DNA of 64,000 bases from Pomphorhynchus laevis (lineage: Eukaryota; Acanthocephala; Palaeacanthocephala; Echinorhynchida; Pomphorhynchidae), in assembly GCA_012934845.2 (NCBI GenBank), contig WNNJ02003268.1:62001-126000 (forward strand). Reading direction: 5' to 3'. Positions 1-13,400 of the stretch are shown here, piece by piece; the stretch's first letter is position 1, and every line of letters begins with the position of its first letter. The notes under the pieces were generated by a model, which was given only the letters and a program-made list of their open reading frames with translations, was not told where the DNA came from and did not search any database. Position numbers and translations under genes: made by a program.

Positions 1-1012
1 TTATTTTTAAATAAAAATATTCATCGAAAATTACAAAAAGTTAAAAATATGTTATCATTAAATATATAAATATTATATAGTTATCAATTAGTTTCAAATT
101 TAGGCTGCGTTCATTCTGCAATGAAAAACTGATTTTTTGATGTTTGGAAATCCTTTATTTGCTAAAATTAATAGTATAAAAATTTAATACTACTTTCTTT
201 TATGAAAGCGCACATCAAGGATATCTGTTTATAATATTTTTAATGATATTTTACTTGGAAAAAAATTCAAAATTATCAAGTTAAAAACAGATAAAATGCG
301 AAAATTACATTTTTTTTCAAGGTGCCATATATGCCATTGCAATAAAATGTGAAGTCAATCACACAACCCATGTTCTGCAATGGAAAATTAATTTGTTATA
401 GCTGAAAGATTTAAAGTTTAAAATTATAAATTGTTTTAAACAAAATGTAGATAGCTGCGAACGCAAAGGAATATTTAATTGTATTTTATAGAGCTGATAA
501 AAAATTAGCATGATCCACGTCTTAGAATTGACGATCCGTAAAAATCATTTGCAACTTATTATGAACATATTTTAGATAATATTTAAAAATTTCAATAATT
601 ACAGGATAATCGGGCTCGAGGAATATTCCCGTATTGATTAGTCAAAAAACAAAGAATTGGCGTCGATAATTAGAAGATTATACTCCATTAAAATCAGCTG
701 CAGTTTAATATTGACATCTTACATTATTCGTAATTTGAATGATTTAAATTCGTATTTTAGAGAATCAATACAAATTCGTACATTAACTATCTGCCTATAA
801 CAATGCATGTGTGGAACAACTTCATTAACGTAACAGAATGACATGAAAAAAAATAAATGTGTTTTTTAAGTAACTGACTCGTATGCTAAAGAAAACTAAT
901 AAAGGCAAAAACTAATAAAAACGAAAAGCTACTTTTCATAAAAACAAAATTTGTTGTAAAATTCGACAATTATTTTAAATGAAACAATAATTGAATTATT
1001 AAAATAATATAC
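1..1012. other. AT-rich stretch left of ANKLE2 exon 10
   Basis: Probably intron or 3' part of ANKLE2, because exon 10 ends at a donor at 1012 in phase 2 and so needs a further exon. I see no convincing coding segment, repeat or RNA here. Confidence 0.4.
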
Positions 1013-1441
1013 CCTTGCAAAAATAATGATGCATTATACAGGATATCAGTTGACTCATTAGCACTGGAAGCTGAATTGATTATAGAGAGACGTCGTATTC
1101 GTTCAACTAATGAATAACTGGAGTCGACGGGTATGCTAAATAGTGATGGAATCACGTTATCGTATAAAGAAAGTTCGCAAATTATGTTTTTAATATTTGA
1201 ATCGATGTTTTCAATGCCATCACTCCTTAGCAAGTTCATTAATGATTTAAAATGATCGCTTAAGACTTTGCAGTCGTCAATCCTGAAAAGTTCCATGTGC
1301 TGAGGGTAATGTTCGCATATGTACTTTTGTCTAAGAAAATATTCAAAAAGCTGTAATCCATCAGGCGAAGATAATTCCACGAAGCCCTTGAAAAATGGCC
1401 ATTGCTCGCCGAACTTAACGTTAAGCTCTTTGGTAAATTTT
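1013..1441 (-). CDS. ANKLE2: ANKLE2 exon 10 (C-terminal conserved segment)
   Basis: Begins after the acceptor ATTTAAAG with A, completing the AGA codon left by exon 9, and reads KFTKELNVKFGEQWPFFKG then FVELSSPDGLQLFEYFLRQK. This matches the human segment with the conserved FVDLSSQEGL block. The exon ends at CAAGG|GTATAT. The rest is lineage-specific and contains no obvious motif. The frame stays open past the donor to 970, so an alternative is that it is the last exon. Confidence 0.8.
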
Positions 1442-4400
1442 CTTTAAATACAAAAGAAACAAAATATAAATTACACTGAATTGGAAACAAATTAGAAAAT
1501 AATGAAAACATAAACTTCTTGGTTTTATTTTTTTATTTTCTTCTTCTTGGTTTTTTTTCATATTTATGAAAAAAAACCAAGAAGAAGCTTTAGCATAAAA
1601 GCGTACAATTATGGAATTGTTACAATAAAATGAGAGAAAAGAATGGATTCTTTTCATAGATCAGCAATTTACAATCAAAATAGTCTAAAAAACCTCTCGA
1701 GAAACATTTTGACGACAATGAACATTTTCGAGGATACCAGATAGCCGTACATGTGCATGTACGGCTATTATAATCTTTGCTATTATAATGATATAATAAC
1801 ATGATCGTTACATCATGTAACATCATGTAACATGTGCGTTACATCAACTCTGTATTTAATATTATTTATAATTATTAATAATTAATTAAATAATATAAGA
1901 TTTTATAAAATTTATACATTTGAAATTTAAAATAAAAATCAGATAGACTAATAAATAAAAGCGATGTATTAGAATAGGGATTAGAGGTCATAAGGAGGAA
2001 CTGCCGTGCCACCAGATTTCAACAACTATTCCTCTGCACAACATAATGGTGTTTACATTTGATGAATCAAGTACCTTATTCTAATACGAAGTATATTATA
2101 TATTATCTATCCATAAATATTTCCCTCTTAGTATTTCTTTTTAATAATATAATGATGATTTATATTTACTATTTGCTGTTTGATTATGTATATGGTTTTC
2201 TATTTGATTTAAATATTTATTATTGTGTTGATTTATATACTTTACTATTTTCTGCTTGATGTTATTTTTATAGTAACCTAGTTTAAAATATGTATCTATT
2301 AAATTATTTAAATGATTTTGAAGAAAGCCAATATCATTACATATTGTTGCAATTCTTAAAATTTCATTATTTAATGTATTATATTTTATATTATATGGTA
2401 TGCATGAATGCTCATGCAAAAATATGTTTCTTGTAAATTTAAATATGTCGTCTTTAAAGTAGTTTTAATTGATGTTAATTTAATGTTCATATCTAGATAT
2501 ACACCTTCTTCATCATCAATATCGGTTTTGTTAAGAAAAAGGCTTTCTAGATAAATTTGTTCGCTTATTGAATAAAAATTATTAGAATTAAATACACATA
2601 TATCATTAATGTATCGAAACATATATTTCATATATTTATGAAATATATGTTTATATTTAAAAGTTGTTTTAATATTTCTAATTGTTCATTTATATACATA
2701 TCTTTTTTTAATATTTTTAACTCTATTTTTCCTATTCCTTTTATCACCATGACTTCTTGGTTTACGTTTAACCGGATTATTATAATATAGTTGTTTATTA
2801 TGTATTATACTACTTCTGCCAATTCCTTGTACCACGTCATTCAATCCTAATGGGTACATGGAATTAAGCGTTTTAATCCAAAAATCTTCTTTTTCTAATA
2901 GTTTTTGATTTAATATTGAAATGTTTTCTTCGATAATATGTTCTAAAATAAATAATTTACAGTTTTTAATATCATGTCCTATTAATCTCATATGTTTATG
3001 AAATATAGTTTGACTATTATGCTGTATATTATATATATGTTGCCTAAACCTAGTTTTTAACATTTGATATGTTTTTCCAATGTATTGCTGTTCAATAGGT
3101 GTTTGTATATTGATGTTCAATAGGTGTTCAATAGGTATTTTCAATATATTGTTGCAGTAGGTGTTTGAATCGAGCATATTCTTTAGCCTGCGAATTTTCG
3201 TCACTTCTAGACGGTCATTTGATAGCCGGCAGATATATACTATCATATACTATATATAGATAGTACATGTGTATGTAGTGTATCTACACTACATATACAT
3301 GTAGTGTAGATACACTACACCTGTTGTACAGCAATACAGGCCTGTGGTATAACTATTATCAAATTGATAAAATTATTTTCCTTGATGAATACAAAAATTA
3401 TTTATTATTACATAAGTTGATGCAAATTCATAAGGTTGTAATTTTCAGCCGTGTGTTGCACACTTCAGTGATTGAAACTACAACCAAAAAACTCCTTAAG
3501 AGTTCTTTGTTAATGAGTTACACGATGTTTTGAATTGAAGTTGTCAAAACAAGTGTAATTTCTAAATATTGAAGACAATTAGACAGAAAGGTTTCAGATA
3601 TATTATTATAATATATTATTATAATATATTACTTTAGATATTATTTAAATTATTTACCAATATTATAATTGAAATTTCTGAGAACTAATTTAAATTTAAT
3701 TCAAAGCAATTTTAAAAAATACTTCTAATTTTTTGACAGCAGACAAGAAAATAAAATTTGAAATTATACAATTGACTTGTATAATTTCAAAAATAACTTA
3801 AAAAATTGATATTTTTAATATAAATTTACCTAAACAGTATTTCTGCTCCTTTGTTAATATCGCTACGAACATCGTCATCATCACCTCGATGTTGAAGGGA
3901 CCTTCTCCAGGTGTGATACTTACTAACTAAGGTATCAGCCTAATATAAAAAAGAATGTTTCTTAATTTTTCTAAATTTATGTTAATGAATTTGTATAAAT
4001 TGAAATACAAAATAAGATTCAATTATCATTTTATAATGTTTCATTAAATAATGCTTCAATATTTAATTAATTATTCTACTATCTTAAAAAATTATATTTA
4101 TAATTATAATTAATCTTATAATATTTATAAGATTAATATTTATCTTAGATAGAAATCTTTATTAGTTTAAAAGAATACATCGAGTCAATACATCAATAAC
4201 TAATTCGATTAAAACAATAAGAAGAATATTAAATTTACTATTAATTAATAAAATATAAACAATAAATATAAATATAAATAATAAAATATAATTTTAGTTA
4301 ACTAAAATTGTGTTTTGAATTTGACTTTTAATGCGATTATCACCAAAACACAAGATTTATTTACACCAAAATTTTAATAATTTTAATGAAACATTTATTA

Positions 4401-7400
4401 GAATTACAAAAAATCAAATTTAAAAACTGTATTCGCCTTTTTTCTAATTTAATATTTCATTATCTTTATAAATTACAATAGCGTTAGTAATTAGTTAAAA
4501 AGAAATTTTACCGATTATTAAAGTTAAATCGTAACTTAATACGTAACTAAATAATCACGTCTCAAAGCATCTTACCTGATCAATTATGGGGCAATTAATC
4601 TGGCTGATAAAATGTACTAATCATTTAAAAAAACTGTTTTATGAAACATTTTATTTAGAGTAAGTACAACGAAATATTAAATAAATTGACAATTTTGTTA
4701 CATTTCGATTATTTATGTTTTGACCATCACAACCAAAATATCGAAGAAATTGATTTTGTTATCACAAACCTTTGGTTTACAAATTCGGCATTTGATTTTT
4801 TATTGTGTTTATTTTCTGATAATGCGACCAGTAACTAGCGAATAAATGAGTCATTCATAAATGAATCATAAACGACTGACTCGTAAATGAGTCATTAATA
4901 ACATGTAACCAATACATAAGCCACTGATGAATGAGTCATTTGAATTAATCATTTAATAAATGAGAATTTAATCAAGTGATTGAATTACCTATACGACAAT
5001 TTCACCTCACTTTATAATTTATTGAAATGTTATAATTTTATAAGAGATAATTACATACAAAATATTTGCTATTAATTAAATTTCAATGTTGGATTTAATA
5101 AATTGCAGAATGCAAAACTCACAAAAGATTTACTTACTTTCTTGATCGTCATTGGTCCAGCCACAGCCCTAACGGGAGATTGCTTAGGAGAAAAAAGAAG
5201 TGACGAATCACATGGCTTACCAACGCATCCGGGGCCATGTTCTTCTTTCTCCAAAATTGGCACAAAATAATTACCTAATGAAGAATTGTGAAAGATAGAA
5301 CTTACATATTTATCTTTAAATTTATAGGTTATAAAATGAAGTAAAATTAAGGCACACGTTACAATCAACAATTCGAATAAATTTACTAACTCAACTTCTA
5401 TAATTGATATAATTTGGAAAAATTGATAAATGAATTGCAGAATACAAAATTCGTATATTCCATTTACAAATTTATAGAATCTAAAATTGATTACTTTGTT
5501 AGGATTAGTAAAACAAAATCACAAATAGTTTAAAAAATTAACCCCGAAATATAGCATAAAACCTCAGTTAAATAAAATATAAATTAATAGCACATGGAAC
5601 AATAAGATATTTTAAAACTAAAGTTGGATCTATTGGGATAAATAAAATATTAATAAATCTTGATTCTTCCCTGTACTTCTTGATGGAGTACTTCTTTAGG
5701 TAGAAATGATAGGTGCGGCAAATCGAGATTCACATCTCTCCCAATCGTCGACCATTTGAAATTTTTTGATGTTTATTTTGATAACAATCTTTCTCTTTTG
5801 TTTTTTCTCAAAAAGGTTTGTTCCTGCTCTTTTATTCTCCGTGATTTCGACGTATTCGTAGTCTAGTTAATCCGCACATCTGCAGACAACTTATTTCTTC
5901 TCTTTCCGCAACTGGATCATTGTTTCAGTTTACTAGTCAACTCACCTAAAGCCTTACTACACCCTCTTCAACTTGTTATCAAACGGCCGATCGTATCTTA
6001 TTAAGCCTCACACACTTTGATCATATGTCTTGCCATTTATTGCTTTTCAATTGGCCTAACATCTCTCAACGCGTCACCATGGTTTGTAATTTCTTGTTAT
6101 TTATTTCCGTGCACACGACTAAACATCATATATAAAACTTCATTTCTACGACTCAGTTATATATCTTCTCTAACTCTATAATCCAGTCACATGTCTCTTA
6201 GCCATACCTAGATATTGCACTAATTACGGCCTCCGCGCATACCTGGGGCACTCGCATGGAACCGCCTTCCGGTTGATATTTACTGCTCTTCCTCCTTTCG
6301 CACCTTTAAACATCTCATTTTACTCCAATAGAGTGGTGTAGAAGCGGGCTTCCGGTACACGGTAGTTTGAATTTTATTCGAAGCATTAAAATTACATTAA
6401 AACCACATACATTAAAACCACTTTCTGTCTATATGAATAAAATACTTAAAGTAATTAAAGCACACTTTAAAAAATATTGCAAGGTAATCGAAATTAATAC
6501 TGGTATAAAACACTATTTCAGTATTAATTCTACAAAAGAATTTTTAGAAACAGACAAAAGGAATAAATTTTCAAAATATAAATACATACGATTTTAGTAC
6601 GCTTTATACAAATCTAGATGTAGTAGATATTAAAGAAGCGTTAGTAAAATTAATTAATCTTATATTCGGAAAAAGATATACATATATATGTTATAATAAT
6701 TATAACGCCTATCTAACAAAAATTAAACCATCAAAGTAAATATAAATATATGGATAAAATTGAATTAATAGAATCCTTAAATATTTTAATAAATCAAAAT
6801 TATTTAAAAGTAGGGACATCTATATTTAGACAAGTAAAAGGTGTTCCAAATGGGTGGTAATAGTAGCCCAATTATAGCTGACTTGTTTTTAAGCTTTATA
6901 GAATATGAATTTGTTCATAACTGTGTAAAAACTAAATCTAAACAATATAAATATATGAAATATATGTTTCGATACATTGATGATATATGTGTATTTAACT
7001 CTAATAATTTTTATTCAATTAGTGAACAAATTTATCCAGAAAGCCTTATTCTTAACAAAACCAATATTAATGATAAAGAAGGTGTATATCTAGATATGAA
7101 CATTAAATTAACATCAATTAAAACTACTTTAAAGATGACATATTTAAATTTACAAGAAACATTTTTGCATGAGCATTCATGTATACCATATAATATAAAA
7201 TATAATACATTAAATAATGAAATTTTAAGAATTGCAACAATATGTAATGGATATTGGCTTTCTTCAAAATCATTTAAATAATTTAATAGATACATATTTT
7301 AAACTAGGTTACTATAAAAATAACATAAAGCAGAAAATAGTAAAATATATAAATCAACACAATAATATTAAAAATAAATTTGAAATCATTAACGGAAAAT

Positions 7401-10400
7401 TTTTATGGATGGATAATAAATAGTTTTATCAGAGGAAATACATCATTAGCATGTATTTGGCCCGGCTGCTATTTTGGGTAGAGGAGTTAGGGGCCGAAAC
7501 CTGATAGCATAGCAGTTCCTCCTGATGACCTCTAATTCTTATTCTGATACAACATCTGTTGTTTATTAGTCAATTCATAAAAATGACGTTTATTTTAAAT
7601 TTCATTTTTTAAATTGATTTAAATTATAGAAAATCTAAAAGACCATGTAGTGGTCTTTATATATGGAGATAATATTATTAGTTATTAGCATTACAAGTTA
7701 TAGCCAAATGGCTGTTTCAACTGATCACATAGGAAAATATGAAAAAAGAAAAGAAAAAAGTCTAAAAACAATTATTAATTTTATTATTTAATTATTAAAT
7801 TTTGATTTAGCATTATTATGTTTTGTTTATTTTATAATTATATTAAATACGTAGACTCATTTAGCTGATTTAATTCATCATAATTAAATATGAAGTCATA
7901 TTTAATTATGACTATATATTAAATATATTATATTTAATATATAAATATCGTATTCGATATTTATTAGAATTTCGATAATTTCCAGATTAACAATTAGAGC
8001 AAATACATTTGTTCGGAATAAAACACATTCCGAACAAACAAATGCAAACATATTTAGAGCAAATACATTTTTTAGGAATGTGAAAAAAAATTAAGAAACC
8101 CCAGGTAAGACTCCAATTTTTAGAAATAATTTAATTTTATAAGTTCATTAAAGTTTATTGGTTTCTTGAGGTTAATGGATATTATCAACAAGAGTAATTA
8201 GTCATGTCTATAATGTCCATCAACATCAAGAAAGTTCACTTCAGCACGAAAGCAAATCTTGATTAATATAAATTAACTTTAAATTTGATAAATTACTACA
8301 AAATATGAAAAACTGATAACTTTCGACGATAGCGCCCTTGAAGACGGTAAGGATTCTTGTAATAAATAACCACGTTTTTAAGGCCAGTTCGTTCCAAATA
8401 CTTATACAAGTGGTTTCGTTATGCAAGTGATTTCGATCCTATTATGACCAAAATAACATGAAATTCTTCCGTATCAGTGTTGTGTATATATGGTTGTTGT
8501 GCAATTTTATTTTTGCTTGATAACGACGCAATCGTCGAAAGCTAGCATAATTTCATTTTCTAGAATAAATTACTCGTGTCTATAATGTCCATCAGCATCA
8601 AGATAGTTCCCTTTGACACGAAATCAAATCTTGATTAAACTATTGAAAATTAAATCATACAGGAATTATATATAGTATTAAAGGGCCTGGATACGAGTGA
8701 ATCGTAAAATGTCGTCAATGCTAGACAAAATAATTATTGCGAACTCATGTTTCAATGTTTTCATGACCGTTTCGCTTCAATAAGCCTTTTATAATTGTCT
8801 TGCAATTTTTATAATAATTAAAAGTAAAGTAAAATATCTGATTATTTTTAATAAATATCAATAATAAAATAATATCAATTAATTACTAAATATAATTAGT
8901 AGCAAAAATTTTATTAATTCATAAAATTAATAACAGTCGTTAAATCATAAAATATTTATTTTTTAATATAAATATTTTTTATCTATAAAATATAAACCTT
9001 TCTCTATTATTATATCATCTATCATATCAATTATATAAATATAATAGAATAGAAATATATAAATTTTAATAATATAATAATAATTTTATAATATTATTAT
9101 ATTTTTTTAATTCTGAATTTACGTTATTATTTTATTGATTTACAAATTAATTAAAAAATAATCAATTACAAACTAATTACAAAATAACTAATTACCGATA
9201 CATTTTAAATAACAATTATTTCAACATACCGTTTAAGGCATCATCTAACTCTTGATATGTAAAACCATTAGATCCACGTTTTGGGATAAGCTAGTATGTT
9301 AAAAAACGAATCAAAGGAGAAAAATATTTTAATTTAAATTTAGTCTTTTGATTTAAATTAATAGAAACACATTAAATCAAAAACTAAAAAAACTGTATAT
9401 CTTTAAAAATAGTCATCGTTTATTTGAAATAATATTATTCGGTACTGACTCAAAAGAGGTACTAAATTAATTCTATTTAACATAATGAAAATAAAATTTT
9501 CATTTTAAGCATAAAATTAAGTCTTAATAGGTTCCTTTCGCATCTTGTGCTTGAAATAAGAAGCTGCATTGCAGATGTTTTGTGTTGCAGCGCTTCCAGT
9601 TCTATAAACGTGATGATCTCGTTGACATATAATCCTTTAAATTACATACCGACATAGAGCCAGCGATTCAATTCTTAGCGAAATTGAAAATAGCTTTTTT
9701 CATAAGAACATTTCAAAGCTTTTTGTCAAAGAGGTTAATTTCTTTTGGCAAATACGTTCGCCACGCTTCTGAACAAGGCTTAACTCTTGTGCATCTCTAT
9801 GACTTACCACAGAAATTTGGACACACTAATGAATTCATAGGGCATTATAGTATATTTTTAACTGGTCAGTTATGACTCAAAATCATAGTAACTGTAATAA
9901 GAAATAAAGCCGTTTATTACACACTTTAGAGATATTATGTATGTGAGTGCCATGACAGATCCGAAATTCACGCCCAAAATCTTTAGTTCAATTATGGATT
10001 TTCAAACGCAAAAGAACTTTAGATTTTTGATGTGTATTTTGAATCCAATCTGTCATGACACTCTTATATCATGACATATTATGGCATATCACTGTCATAC
10101 ATAATGTAATGTAGATATACGCAATATATTCATCTATAAATGAGAGTTGTTTAATATAGCGGTGGGAAATACAACTCTTTTTTTTATTAAAATCAATGGT
10201 AATCGTTTAGAAAACACTTTTGAAATTTGTTTAAATGCTTTTATATTAAATAAATAAGCGGACAGGCAAAATCTATTCGATTTTTTTTTCAAAATATTGC
10301 ACATTTTAAACAAATCGAACTCTGGCTTTTTCAAAGTGACCTGATGATGACTCGAGTAGCTCTTGAAGATTAGTGAGGAGGAAAGTTTGCTAAGAAAAAT

Positions 10401-13400
10401 CTGTAAAGAATTTCTTGAATTAATTTCGCCCGCTACGTTACTTCATGACATAATATACCTGATGACCAAAAGAATAAATTATTTGACCTAATCTGAAGAT
10501 TATGTTTGTCAAGTATGTTTTATATAAATTAGTTGCGTTTTCACTTTTGGAATTCATGAAAATTAAAAGAAAGTTTACCGCAATCTCAAAAGAGTCTCGA
10601 TCACAAAGTTCGATTTTTGAAATCTATTGATACCTTGGAATCAATAAAAATGTGCATTTTGGGTAATGTTCAGGTAAATATTTAATTGTTTAAATATTTA
10701 AATATTGTTCTTTAAAATTATCGTCATAAATTTAGTTCAAATTTAATTCAACTTAATTAACTTACTTGCTGAGGTCGACATCCATTTCTATTAGTAGCGT
10801 TTAATTTTAGCTCCGGATATGTAACTAACAATTCGATTATATGCTTGTTTCCTAGTTTGCATGCTATATGCAATGGGGTTTCATTCAACTAAAACAATAA
10901 AATTAAAGTTTTTCAATAGATTTTTACAACTGCTTACAATCTTATCTGGACTATTTAAATACAAATCCAGTAATCGATTACAGCACATATGAATTTGCTC
11001 ATCAGTGTCCTTAGGATGAATCTTTCGAATAAATTCAGGATCAACAATAGTGTTTAATATAACTTTCAAAACATCCGAACAATTGAATTGCGCGCACATA
11101 TGAGATGCATAATGTCTGGTCGAAATCTTAGAAAAGGAATGTGATCAAAAATATATTAATAATAATGAAGTGAATTTTAGGGTGCATTGAGGCAATCAAG
11201 TTTACAATTATTAATCATAAAATTAATAAAAAAGGTGATAAAATTCGAAATAATAAAATTGGGTTGAAATAAATCAAATCAGTTTTAACAAGAAATTTTC
11301 TGTAATTAGATCAAACTAAATAATAAATAGCCGAAATAACCGATTCTATGATTATACATGAATTGTAAACTCATGAAAAATTGATTTTCATTCGAAATTC
11401 TAACATAAATATTAATTGTATAAAATCTTATATAATTATTTATTACTTATAATTATTTATCTTTATTTTTAACTTACATATAGTTTAAAATACGTAGATT
11501 TAGGTAGCTGATCTAATTCATATGCCAGATAAGAAACTTTAAAACCTAAAATTCTTAAGCTGAAATTAAAAATTGAAAATAAATAAATTATTATATAATT
11601 TATATAATAATTTATTTTTTAATAATTTATATAACAATAAATTCTATTGTTATATAAATATTAATTGCATAAAATCTAATATAATTATTTATTATATATA
11701 ATTATTTATCTTTATTTTTAATTTATTTATAGTATTAAATACGTAGATAGACTATGTTATCTGATTTTTCCTACTTTTATTATTTTTCCAATATTGATGT
11801 CATCAAATCGATATCAAAGTTGATCGTCGCCACGATTGCCTTGTAAGCATGAGTTGCCGTTGCTGTCGGTCAATTATCATTATCTTTCAGAAATGTTCGT
11901 TAATAACTAACACTTCTGAAGTCACTTCCAAATGGTGGATTTGGATAGTCCGTATGGATTAAGAGCGGCACTTGATTTGCGAACTGAATAGTGAACCCGA
12001 TGTGAAATGACCACTTAATAAAAATACAAAAACTATTAAGTATAAACTATTTTAAAATATCTACGATAATTTAGCGCTGAATGGATTCAAATCCATCCAG
12101 CGCAATTATTCATTTAATAGTTTGTTGACGAGAAACAGTCATCAAAGGATGATAATTTGCATGTTGCTTTTGACAAATAAAAGTTGCAAGTATAGTATGC
12201 GAAATTTAAATTTATTAAAATTAAATTTATTAAATATTATATATATTTGAGATTCAGTTTTTTGAATAGCTTATTCAAAAAATATTTATTAAATAGTTTT
12301 TTATAATAAAATATTTGTCTGTTTTGTATTAATCCACAATAAATCAGCATATCCTATGAATAAATAGCAGTAAATACGCGTAATTACACAATTAATGTTA
12401 TTAAATTCATAAATATATTCATACAAGTAGCGCTAAAACTCGCTGCCACCGTTATAGTGTCAAGGTTGTTCTTATTTCAGCAATACTATTATTTATTTGA
12501 GATTTGTCGAGAAACAGTCATCAAAGGATGATAATTTGCATGTATAGTATGCGAAATTTAAATTTATTAAAATACAATTTATTTAAAGAGATTTATTTTA
12601 TCGTTTTATTTATTTTACGTAGACATGGATAAAATGGAAAAAAAGAAAAATTATTAAAATTATTAATTACTTAATCAAGAATCCATATTAACCAAATTAT
12701 ATGCACCAAATTAGTGCATAAATGAATAATGGACTCGCTATTAAGTAATGGTCACTAAGAATGGTTACTAATTTCTAATAATTATTTCTCATTATTTCCG
12801 CATTTTTCTGATGAATTTAATTGTCCGATAATCTCAACAGTATATCTTCAAGAAATAATGACTCGCTACTGTCCCTATTAATTTATAATCTGTTTTGATT
12901 TTAACGCATGACTCTTGATTCAAGTCAAAAGAACGCGGCGAGTTTACTTCTAAATTACTTCTAAGTCATGACAAAATTTTCTGATAATTCCTTATTTAAA
13001 AATATAACAAAGTACGTTTTAAATGGCAGAAAAGTCATCATTTACTAAACGCTCTCGATATCAAAGATACTTGGTAAAATAGTATTCAATTGATTCATAA
13101 TTTAAAGGATAATTAGTACCTTCATAATCACAGGTGCATCCAAATCGTTTATAAGGTAACAAGGATTTTCTTCAATCAATGCATTAACAGAGTTAAGATC
13201 ATTTTCTTTCAAAGCGCTTGCAAATTTATTTATTAAAACCTGGCTAGGTGATGAAAACTGACATTTTGGAATATCGATTGATTTCGACATCTTAAGAATA
13301 TTTACAGAATCGGCCTTAAAAGTAAAACATGGTCATTTATCGGTATTTACAGTGTAAAAATCATTGTAAACACCTAAAAATCATAAAACGATATTGTATC

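Noticed and set aside
2686-3246. GIY-YIG ORF as a homing endonuclease or bacterial gene
   Set aside because: Its neighbour is a PLE RT in the same sense, and its AT-rich Asn/Ile/Lys codon use matches PLE-1.
7425-7551. Hammerhead ribozyme in the PLE-1 3' domain (CTGATGA and GAAA words present)
   Set aside because: The core words occur in an order that cannot close a canonical three-way junction: the stem II strands do not pair next to the core, and GAAA lies where helix H1 is supported by covariation. Kept only as an unknown pseudoknot.
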